34,264 nucleotides of DNA from Candidatus Fibrimonadaceae bacterium (lineage in GTDB: Bacteria > Fibrobacterota > Fibrobacteria > Fibrobacterales > Fibrobacteraceae), in the NCBI GenBank assembly GCA_031281275.1, contig JAITFP010000080.1:1-34264 (forward strand), written 5' to 3'. The notes under the pieces were generated by a model. The model was given only the letters and a program-made list of their open reading frames with translations. It ran no database searches and was not told where the DNA came from. Shown piece by piece: positions 23,481 to 33,100 of this stretch (position 1 is its first letter; every line of letters begins with the position of its first letter). The position numbers and the translations under genes were made by a program.

Positions 23481-25417
23481 TTAACAATCCCTATCCACAC
23501 GCATCTCCACTCCCTTTGCCGCCTTCACAACCGCTGGATTTGCAAGGACGCTTTTAATTACGTTTTTCATATCTGTTGCGTTTGCGGTTTTTATTGTTAT
23601 TGACATACGGTGATTTTTTTGCACACGGGAAATATATGGTTCTGTGGGACCTAAAACCGTTGGGTTGTAGGGGCAGCCACGTAGGGTTGCCCCTACAACG
23701 GATGCGGCGGTTTCGACCTTGGTTTTGTTTTTTCCTTGGATTCTTATTTGTGATATTTTGCAGAATGGGGGGTAGGAGGCTTCTTGCCTGTCGGCAAGTT
23801 CGCGGGCGGCGAAGCCTTTGTAATCGTGGGTTATGGCAAATTGCATAACGGGGTTTTCGGGGCAGAATGTTTGGATTATCACTTTGGAATTTTTTAGAAA
23901 ACGTCCTGCTCTGCCTGCTACTTGTGTTAAAAGCTGAAAATATCTTTCGTTTGCACGAAAATCTGGAATGGAGCTTCCTATGTCTGCACATAGTACGCCA
24001 ACTAGAGAGACGCTTGGAAAATCGTGACCTTTTGCTACCATTTGAGTTCCTAAAAGAATATTGCCTTCTTTGTTTCTGAATTTTTGCAAGAGTTTTTCGG
24101 TTGCTCCTATTTTGCCTGTGGTATCGGAATCCATGCGGATGATTTTTGCGTTTGGCAACCATTCCTTGATTTCTTCCTCGGCTTTTTCTATGCCGCTACC
24201 CCAGAATACGAATTTTTTTGAACCGCATTTGCAGGAAATGTCTGCGGGATAAAGTTTTCCGCAATAGTGGCACATCAGTTTGCCGTATTGTTTGTGATAA
24301 ACTAAGGTTACGTTGCAGTCTTTGCATTCCAAGGATTCTCCGCATTCCTCGCAAATTCTGTTTGCACTGTAGCCTCTGCGGTTCAGCAAAATTATCGCTT
24401 GGTTGCCTTCTGAAATGGTTTGGGAAAGGGCATCGCGCAAAATAGGGGAGAGCATTAAATCTTTGTCTTGTTTTTTTCTCTGCTCTTTCATATCGGTTAT
24501 AAGCACTTGCGGAAGTGGAAGACCGCCGGGGCGTTCATTCATTTCTATAAGTTTGAGATTGCCGTTTTTTGCGTTGCTGTATGATTCCAAAGAAGGTGTT
24601 GCAGAACCCAAAACCACAAGAGCGCTGTATTTGTGCGCAATATGAAAAGCCATTTCCTTGACATTGTAGCGTGGGGCAGGGTCTTGCTGTTTGTAAGAAG
24701 AATCGTGTTCTTCGTCTATTATTATGAGTTGAGGTTCAAAGGGGGTGAGAATTGCGGAGCGGGTGCCCATTAAAACATTCGATTCTTTATTTAATAATTT
24801 TCTCCACGCCTCGCGTTTTTCACGCGCTCCTAATGCGGAATGCAAAATTGGAATTTCGCAGCCTAAAAAATCTTCAAATCGTTTTTTTGTTTGCGGGGTT
24901 AAATTTATTTCTGGAACAAGTATAAGGGTTTTCATTCCAAGCCTTTGTGCTTTGCTCACTAGTTCCAAATAAACTCGTGTTTTGCCAGAACCCGTTACTC
25001 CGTGCAGCAACGCGCCTCTAAATCCGCTTGTTTGCAGCATATCGCTTAACACATCAAGGGCGTTTTGCTGTTCGGGCGTTAAGGGGGCGTGCATAGATAT
25101 TTCTCCAATTCTTTTGGCAAAAATGCAGTTAAGGCTTCGCCCGTGGAGCACATATAATAATTTGCACACCACAAAAGTTTTTCTATATAAGGCTCAGAGA
25201 ATACATAGCCGGACTCGTGCGCTATTGCAGGTTTTAGTTCAAAGCTCGGAAAATTTTTGTGAACATTCAAAACAAGAGCGAGCAAAGGTTTTTTGCGCCC
25301 TCTTAAAGATACCCAAACAACCGAGCCTTTTTTAATATTCTCGTCTATGCCATAAGACAAACTGTCCAGAGTTGTGTTGGGTATGCAAATTTCGGCAACC
25401 GCTGCATAGTTTGGCAC
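23481..25417 (-). pseudogene. priA: Primosomal helicase PriA, split by a frameshift
   Basis: PriA is the 3'-to-5' helicase that restarts stalled forks. A GTG-started frame (25417-25079, 112 aa) encodes the N-terminal 3'-DNA-binding domain. The helicase part ('LTPEQQNAL', Walker A 'GVTGSGKT', 'DEEH', zinc-binding Cys cluster 'CEECGESLECKDC' and 'CHYCGK', 'QVAGRAGR') lies in another frame ending at 23481. The break coincides with a C5 run (G's at 25083-25087); one more C would fuse the frames. Alternatively, an ATG at 25094 with GGAG 8 nt upstream could restart translation. Joined length (about 649 aa) fits compact PriA lacking a clear winged-helix insert. The start overlaps the preceding lipoprotein stop (TAGTG). 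Confidence 0.9.
23664..23699 (-). repeat. 36-bp palindromic element inside priA
   Basis: Perfect 12-bp arms (GTTGTAGGGGCA / TGCCCCTACAAC) flank a 12-nt loop. It occupies exactly 12 codons in frame (VVGATLRGCPYN) between the PriA helicase core and 'VLGP'. The sequence resembles a GTAGGGGC-type stem-loop repeat common between genes in many bacteria. Confidence 0.75.
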
Positions 25418-25923
25418 TATCCCTCTCTTTTTTCAATAGGCTCTTCAGATTTTACCCTTTTCAATTCTTCCATAAATCTTTCCAAAAGAATTTTTTGGCG
25501 ATATTTCTTTTCTGTGATTTTGCCACGTGGGTGCAAGTTCAGCTTATCGCTATGCTCTTTTAATGTTAGTTTGAACCAAGAGCTACCGTTCTTTAAGAAT
25601 TCGGCTTTTATAACTTGAATGGGAATTCCGGTGAATGAACCCTTTTCTTCGCTATAATCCAAGCGAATTTCAACGGGATTTTCCAATTGTTGATCCGAAA
25701 AATTTTCCAGAACAAAATTGTAGTAGCCTGCTTTCTGCATTGCAAACGCATATTCGCGCCTCATATCGTAGCTCGTATTGCCTTCACCAAAAAATGCAAT
25801 TGTTGCACTAGGATTTGTCAAAGGCATTTCTGGCAAGGCAGAGGGCTGATTAGCGCAGGACCCCCCAAAAAGCGATACAAATGCAAGTACCGCAAGCAAT
25901 AAGATTATTTTGCGTTCTAACAT
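25417..25923 (-). CDS. Lipoprotein of unknown function
   Basis: A 168-residue protein with a lipoprotein signal ending 'LFGGSC' (Cys about 23), so probably an envelope lipoprotein. The mature part is mixed alpha/beta with 'YAFAMQKAGYYNFVLENFSD' and a highly charged, Lys/Glu-rich C-terminus; no family is recognised. The start at 25923 is preferred over the in-frame upstream ATG at 25947 because it begins the signal peptide directly and follows the promoter box by 7 nt. No Shine-Dalgarno is present. The stop overlaps the priA GTG by one base, so the two are probably cotranscribed and coupled. Confidence 0.72.
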   Translation of the reverse strand: MLERKIILLLAVLAFVSLFGGSCANQPSALPEMPLTNPSATIAFFGEGNTSYDMRREYAFAMQKAGYYNFVLENFSDQQLENPVEIRLDYSEEKGSFTGIPIQVIKAEFLKNGSSWFKLTLKEHSDKLNLHPRGKITEKKYRQKILLERFMEELKRVKSEEPIEKREG

Positions 25924-25930
25924 AAGGTAT

Positions 25931-25942
25931 AATATAGTAAAA
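25931..25942 (-). promoter_or_regulatory. Promoter-like box TTTTACTATATT, leaderless class
   Basis: TATATT ends 7 nt before the lipoprotein ATG. The intervening ATACCTT is not a Shine-Dalgarno. Confidence 0.55.
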
Positions 25943-25957
25943 CGCAATTCAATAAAA

Positions 25958-27028
25958 CTACTTCACAACCGCACGTATGGTTTGGGAGCCTATTTTCACA
26001 ATATATATTCCTTTTGTCTGAACCGGAATTCGAATTTGAGAATTTTCAGAATTGCCGAAGTATATACGTTTGCCTTGGGCGTTGTATATTTCAACATTTG
26101 TGTTTGGGGGTAGGTTTGATAATTGGATGGTGTTGGGTTTTGGGTTGGGCAATGCGATAGGGTCATATTCTATTTCGGGTTCTATGTTAGAGTAAGACAT
26201 AGGCATTGGCATCGGCGGGGCTTCCTTTGCTGTCATAGCGATGGTTTGTTTGTCGTAGTTGTTGTTACTTTCGTTGTCACTTTTACTGTTGCTGATTTCG
26301 CCTTTGTTAGCTCCAACCAAGCTGCCAATACAACCACAGTAGCCACCCAATACATTCCCAGAGGCATAGCTTTCATTGATTGAGCCTTTGGCACCGTTGT
26401 ATCCGGTCAAACCGCCAGTGAATTTGCTACCCCATATATTTCCTGTGGTATGGCTGTTGCTGATTGTGCCGTTGTTCTCTCCGACCAAGCCGCCAATACC
26501 GTACTCACCAGACACATTTCCCGTGACATAGCTATTGCTGATTATGCCCTCATTATATCCAACCAACCCACCGACCGTGCCACTACCTCTGACTCCTCCA
26601 TTGAGAAAATAGTCAATCTCTACGTTTATATTACTGATTTCTTTTGATGCTTTCCCGAACAAACCGACAACTTCCTCTGTAGGTCTGCTTATCCAAAGCC
26701 CAGTCACCTTATGACCATTCCCGTTAAGCTTACCATAAAACCCCTTATGAAGGGTACCTATCGGCTTCCATCCTGCTCCGCCATTATTCCCTTCGCCCTG
26801 CAAATACTGGGTCAAATCAATATCGTTATTCAAAACATAGTTGTTTCGGCTGTTCTTCAAACACTTATTCAAATTCTGCAATTGCTCTGGGGTGCTAATT
26901 TGATAAGGGTCTGCTTCCGTGCCTGTGCCACCGGCAAACAGACTTGCATTGCACTGAGCAAAAGATATGTGAGCACCGAGGCTGCACAAAATGGCGAAAG
27001 CTAATGCTTTATTAGATATATTTTTCAT
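25958..27028 (-). CDS. Secreted GLUG-repeat protein with type IX-like C-terminal tail
   Basis: A 356-residue exported protein. The signal peptide (about 1-24, 'SFAQC') is followed by a conserved head domain ('GGTGTEADPYQISTPEQLQNLN', 'GWKPIG', 'LNGNGHKVTGLWI'). GLUG repeats then follow (about 145-250, 'GGLVGYNEGIISNSYVTGNVSG' type), which form beta-helix-like surfaces in adhesins. A Pro-rich linker with 'PPMPMPM' precedes a tail ending 'KGIYIVKIGSQTIRAVVK', resembling type A sorting domains of the type IX secretion system. It is a one-module paralogue of the giant protein upstream. The ATG has no Shine-Dalgarno and follows TATATT by 6 nt. A surface role is inferred. Confidence 0.86.
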   Translation of the reverse strand: MKNISNKALAFAILCSLGAHISFAQCNASLFAGGTGTEADPYQISTPEQLQNLNKCLKNSRNNYVLNNDIDLTQYLQGEGNNGGAGWKPIGTLHKGFYGKLNGNGHKVTGLWISRPTEEVVGLFGKASKEISNINVEIDYFLNGGVRGSGTVGGLVGYNEGIISNSYVTGNVSGEYGIGGLVGENNGTISNSHTTGNIWGSKFTGGLTGYNGAKGSINESYASGNVLGGYCGCIGSLVGANKGEISNSKSDNESNNNYDKQTIAMTAKEAPPMPMPMSYSNIEPEIEYDPIALPNPKPNTIQLSNLPPNTNVEIYNAQGKRIYFGNSENSQIRIPVQTKGIYIVKIGSQTIRAVVK

Positions 27029-27034
27029 AAGTAT

Positions 27035-27044
27035 AATATAGTAA
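27035..27044 (-). promoter_or_regulatory. Promoter-like box TTACTATATT, leaderless class
   Basis: TATATT ends 6 nt before the ATG at 27028 with only ATACTT between, so canonical spacing puts the transcript start on the A of the ATG. Confidence 0.55.
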
Positions 27045-27109
27045 GTAATGATTAACTTAATGTTTGGGAGTAGCTAGTAGTCGTTCCATAAATACCCGTT
27101 TTTTTGATT

Positions 27110-27125
27110 TTTTGAGGTTTTACCA
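27110..27125 (-). repeat. 16-base repeat shared with 18100-18115
   Basis: TGGTAAAACCTCAAAA on the - strand occurs identically at 18100-18115. Both copies are intergenic and both encode SGKTSK in an open - strand frame, suggesting remnants of one element. The rest of 27045-27176 holds only CTAGTAG/CTACTAG-type short inverted repeats. Confidence 0.4.
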
Positions 27126-27176
27126 CTCCCCACTAGCCACTAACTACTAGCCTAGCAACTTAATCAGCGTTTACTG

Positions 27177-30100
27177 CTACCTCACTGCTATGCGTATGGT
27201 TTTGGAGTTAATTTTCACTATATACATTCCTGCATGAACCTGAATTTTCAAATTGTCTGAACCCCGATTCAAGGATTTGCCCGATGCGAATACGAGTTTG
27301 CCTTGGGTGTTGTATGCCTCGACCTTTGCGCCCTGGGGTAGGTTTGAGAGCAGGATTGCGTTGTTGGTTGTGTGTACCAATATGTTGCCTATGCTTGCGG
27401 TTTGCGGAGGAAGAATAGGAGTTGGATTGGGAATCACTTCTCCGCTTTTGCATTTTTCATAAGAGGGGTCATACGAACTGCCGCCGCATAGGGAATAGAC
27501 TTTGTCATCAAGGCAGAATTGCTTTTCCTCGTTATACCAGCTGCTTTTCCCGCATTTGTACTGAAGAACACTGCCTGAGCATTTATTCGTTTCAGGGTCA
27601 TAATCTGAACCGTTGCATTTCGAATAAACTTTGTCATTATAACAGAATTGCTTTTCATAGTTTATTGTGCTATTTCCGCATTTATCTACCACAACAGTTG
27701 GAGGCGGAGTTGGAGTTGGTGTCGGCGTAGGCGTTGGTGTCGGTGTTGGTTGGGCGGTGATGATTGCGATAACGCTTGCGGGTTGCGCGGAAAGCGTGTA
27801 GTTGCCTGCATCTGCGCCAGTAAGGGAGAATCCGCTGAATGTCACTGTTTTGCTGGTTCCTACACTTGCGTTGTCAAATGAAGCTGTGCCATTGACAACT
27901 GTTACATTATCGCTGGTAATTTTTCCGTTGATTGTCGGGGTTCCAGTAATCGTAGCGGTTGTGGTGCCATCGTATTCTTTGTTGGCTACAAATACGGTGA
28001 TGGTTACGGGTTTTGGTGTTATGTTTGCGGTAACGCTAGCGGGTTGCGTGTATGTGTAGTTGCCTGCATCTGTACCGCTAAGGGAGAATCCGGTGAATGT
28101 TACGGTTTTGCCCGTTCCAACATTTTTATCGCTAAATGAAGCTGTGCCATTGGCAACTGTTACTACATCTCCGTCAATTTTTCCGTTGATTATCGGTGTT
28201 CCCGTAATTGTAGCGGTTGCGTTGCCGTCATAAACTTTGTTGTTTGCCGATGCTGTGATGGTTACGGGTTTCTTTGTTATTGTAAAACTTCCTTCTGTTG
28301 TACTAACATAATTTCCTATGCCTATGATTGTGATTTTTGCGGTTCCGGCATTCCTGTTATTGAAATAAATGACTGTGTAATCAGTGTTTTTTGTGAGCTC
28401 TGTCCCGCCAAATTTCACGGTAAAGGAGGTGGGTTCTATCGCAGAACCTGTATAGGGGTGAGATGCTAATTCAAAGGTATTTGCTTCTAAGACAGTTTTG
28501 CCTACAGACTGCCATTTTAAAATTGGATAGCTTCTGTGTAATTCCCAGATGTTTGTAAAATCCCAGCCCGCATAAGTGCTTTGAGTTTTCATTTCGTCTG
28601 TAGTTTTGCCTATCCCTTTGTCCGTGTCCGTTCTGCCATAAGTTTCCTTATCGTAGTAGCTGTTGCTAACTGTGCCGCCCAACAACATCCCGACCAAGCC
28701 GCCGACATTGCTACCGCTCGTGCCAGATACTCCACCAGTTGCATAGCTATTGCTAACTGTGCCGCCCGACATCCCGACCAAGCCACCAACATAGATGTTA
28801 CCCGACACGTTTCCCATGGCGTAGCTGTTGCTGATTGTGCTGATGTTATTACAGCCACCACCACTATTATCTGCCACACAGTCATTCCCCCCGACCAAGC
28901 CGCCGACACCGTTATTACCCGACACATTTCCAATTGCGTAGCTTTTGTTGATTGTACTTCTCATGTTCATCCCGACTACCCCGACTAAGCCGCCGACATT
29001 GTTTTTGCCTACTACACCGCCCTTGCTATTGTTAATCTCCACACCTACGTTCCTTATCTCTGCTCCAGAAGCATAACCGAACAAGCCCACATAGTTAGCC
29101 ATAGGCCTGTTTATCCAAAGCCCCGACACCTTATGCCCATTCCCGTCGAATTTGCCATAGAAATTATTACTATTATTGCCTATCGGCTGCCAGCCTGCGC
29201 TTGTGTTGGCGATGTAACTGTCCAAGTTTATATCGTTCTGCAACTCGTAGTATTTGCCTGAGTAGTCACTACCAAGGCAATTGCTTATTGCATCCAAGTT
29301 TTTGGCATTTTCTATCATGTAAGGGTCAGTATCTGTTCCCGTTCCGCCAGCAAAGTCAGTTCCACAAGCGGCAGGGACAATTTTAAACTCCACGATTTTA
29401 GCTTGACCAGAATAGTTGCCTTTGCCAACTATTCTCAGTGTTGCCGTGCCAGTTTGAATATTATTATAGTAGGCATATTCAAAATTAGTGCCCTCAGTTA
29501 GATTATTTCCATTGAAGCTGATGTTTGGCGTGGGGGTTATTGGGCTACCTGTCCATGTTTGACTAGGTATGGCGGCAACTACGGCATTTCCAAAATGATT
29601 CTGATTTTGCCAAACCAAAGTAGGATAGCCGTTGTTCTTCGTTGAATTTATTTCCCAGATTCCTTCAAAGTCCCAGCCATTGTAAGTACTTTGGATTTTC
29701 ATCTCTGCGGTAGTTTTGCCTATTCCTTTGCCTGTGTCTGTTTGCCCAGAAGTCTGCTTATTGTAGTAGCTGTTGCTGATTATGCCACTGTGGCTTCCGA
29801 CCAAGCCGCCAACCGATACGCTTCCCGATACGCTTCCAATTGCGTAGCTGTTGCTGATTATGCCACTGTGGCTTCCAACCAAGCCGCCTACATAGTTGCT
29901 GTTGTTACCCGTGCTAGATACATTTCCAATTGCGTAGCTATTACTGATTATGCCGCTGTTTTGCCCGACCAAGCCGCCAACAAAGTTGCCACCTATGCTA
30001 GATACGCTTCCAATTGCATAGCTGCCGCTGATTGTGCTGTTGTTGTAATTATACCCGACTAAGCCGCCGACATTGTGTTTGCCTACTACACCGCCCTTGC

Positions 30101-33100
30101 TATTGTTAATCTCCACACCTACGTTCCTTATCTCTGCTCCAGAAGTATAACCGAACAAGCCAATTTCACTCTCTGTAGGTCTATTTATCCAAAGCCCAGA
30201 CACTTTGTGGCTATTTCCGTTGAATTTGCCATTGAAATTCCCTATCGGCTGCCAGCCTGCACTTGTGTTGGCAATGTAGCCACCCAAGTCTATATCGTTT
30301 TGCAATTCGTAGTATTTGCCCGAGTAGCTATAGCCAAGGCAATTGCTGATTGCATCCAAGTTTTTAGCATTTGCTATCATGTAAGGGTCAGTATCTGTTC
30401 CCGTTCCGCCAGCAAAACCTATTTCGCAGGCGGCAGCAACGATTTTAAATTCTACCAACTTAGCTTGACCGTAGTAGCTGTTTTTGCCAACTATTTTCAA
30501 GGTTGCAGTGCCCGTTTGAACATTATTGTCGTAGGCATATGTAAAATCAGTACCCTCAGTTAGATTTCCATTGAAGTTCACGCTTGGCTTTGGGGTTATT
30601 TGGCTGCCTGTCCATGTCTGATCAGGTATTGCAAAAACAATGGCATTTGCAATATGGCTTGGACTCTGCCAAACCAAAATTGGGTAGCCGTTGTTCATCG
30701 TGGGATTGATTTCCCAGATGCTTTCAAAATCCCAGCCCTCGTAAGTGCTTTTGGTTTTCATCTCTGCTGTGGTTTTGCCTATCCCTTTGCCTGTGTCTGT
30801 TCCGCCAGTGGTTCCCTTATCGTAGTAGCTATTGCTGATTGTTGTACCGCTATTATTATACCCAATCAAGCCGCCAACAGAGCTGCTCGTACCCGATACG
30901 CTTCCCGTTGCATAGCTGTTGCTGATTGTGCCGCTACTAATATACCCGACCAAGCCACCGACATATCCACTACCAGTAACGCTTCCCGTTGCGTAGCTGT
31001 TGCTGATTGTGCCCATAGCATTCTGCCCGACCAAGCCGCCAACATAGCTGCCACCTATGCTAGATACGCTTCCAGTTGCATAGCTATTACTGATTGTGAT
31101 GCTATTGTTATACCCGACCAAGCCACCAACAGAGCTGCTCGTACCCGATACGCTTCCTGTTGCGTAACTGTTGCTGATTGTGCTTCTGCTGCCGCTGCCT
31201 GTTCTGTTGATGTAGTCAGACCCGACCAAGCCGCCGACATAGCTCATGCCCGATATGTTTCCCGTTGTGTAGCTGTTGCTGATTGTGATGTTGCTACTGT
31301 TACCCCCTACCAAGCCACCAACATATTGGCTGCCTACGACCCCACCCTTGACATTGTTAATCTCCACGCCTAAGTTCCTTATCTCCGCATTATAAGTATA
31401 ACCAAACAAGCCCACATAAGACTCCGCAGGCCTGTTTATCCAAAGCCCAAACACCTTATGGCCGTTCCCATTTAGATTGCCACTGAAAGAAAAAGTATAA
31501 GAGAAGTCTTCTTCTTTGTAGTAACCAATCGGCTGCCAGCCTGCACTTGAATTCGCTAAGTAGCTGCCCAAATCTACTATATCGTTTTGTAATTCGTAGT
31601 ATTTGCCCGAATAGCTACTACCAAGGCAGTTGTTGATGGCATCTAAATTTTTGGCACTGCCTATCTTGTAAGGGTCAGACACCGTTCCCGTTCCACCGTT
31701 GGTAAAGCCTGTTCCGCAGGCAGCGGTAACGATTGTAAATTCCACCACCCTAGTTTGACCAAGATAATCGCCTTTGCCAACTATCCTTAGTGTTGCAGTG
31801 CCAGTTTGAATATTATTATCGTATTCATAGTTAAAATGAGTGCCCTTAGTTAGATTATTTCCCTTGAAACTAACATTTGGTTCTGGAGTTATGGGGCTAC
31901 CTGTCCATGTCTGATTTGATATGGCAGTAACTATGGCATTTCCAAAATGATACTGATTTTGCCAAACCAGAGTCGGGTAGCCGTTGTTCTTTCCTGAGCT
32001 TATTTCCCAAATGCCTTCAAAGTCCCAGCCATCGTAAGTGCTTTTGGTTTTCATTTCAGCTGTGGTTTTACCTATTCCCTTGCCAGTGTCTGTTTTGCCA
32101 GTGGTTCCCTTGTCATAGTAGCTATTACTGATTATGCCGCTGTTTTGCCCGACCAAGCCGCCGACAGTGTTACCCGTACCAGATACACTTCCAGTTGCGT
32201 AGCTATTACTGATGGGACCGTTGTTGATCCCGACCAAGCCGCCGACAGTGTTACCCGTACCCGATACGCTTCCAGTTGCGTAGCTATTGCTGATTGTGGT
32301 GCCGTTACTAAGCCCGACCAAGCCGCCGACAGTGTATGTGCCCGATACGCTTCCAGTTGTGTAGCTGCTACTGATTTTACCGCTGTTTTGCCCGACCAAG
32401 CCGCCGACATAACTATTGCCTACGACCCCGCCCTTGCTATTGTCAATCTCCACTCCTATATTTTTTATCTCTGCTCCGCTATAAACAAATCCGAACAAAC
32501 CCACATATCTTGTCGTAGGCATGTTTATCCAAAGCCCCGATACCTTATGCCCATTTCCGTCGAATTTGCCATAAAAATAATTGCTGCCACTGCTGCCTAT
32601 CGGCTGCCAGCCTGCACTTGAATTCGCTAAGTAGCTACCAAAATCTACTATATCGTTTTGTAATTCGTAGTATTTACCCGAATAGCTACTACCAAGGCAG
32701 TTGTTGATGGCATCTAAATTTTTGGCACTGACTATCTTGTAAGGGTCAGATGCCGTTCCCGTTCCACCGTTGGTAAAGCCTATTCCACAGGCGGCAGGAA
32801 CGATTTCAAATTCTACCAACTTAGCTTGACCGAGGTAGCTGCCTTTGCCAACTATTCTTAATGTTGCAGTACCAGTTTGAATATTATTATCGTATTCATA
32901 GTTAAAATGAGTGCCCTTAGTTAGATTATTTCCCTTGAAACTAATATTTGGTTCTGGGGCTATAGGGCTACCTGTCCATGTCTGGTTCGGTATAGCGGCA
33001 ACTATGGCATATCCAAAATGATCCTGATTTTGCCAGAACAGAGTCGGGTAACCGTTGTTTTTTCCTGAGCTTATTTCCCAGATGCCTTCAAAATCCCAGC

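Noticed and set aside
25095-25172. Start of the priA helicase frame at 25172
   Set aside because: Residues upstream of 25094 in that frame do not resemble PriA, while the other frame does.
28581-32621. Long open frames (up to 257 codons) on the + strand opposite the giant GLUG gene
   Set aside because: They are low-complexity shadows of the repeated GLUG codons, with no start signals and repetitive peptides.
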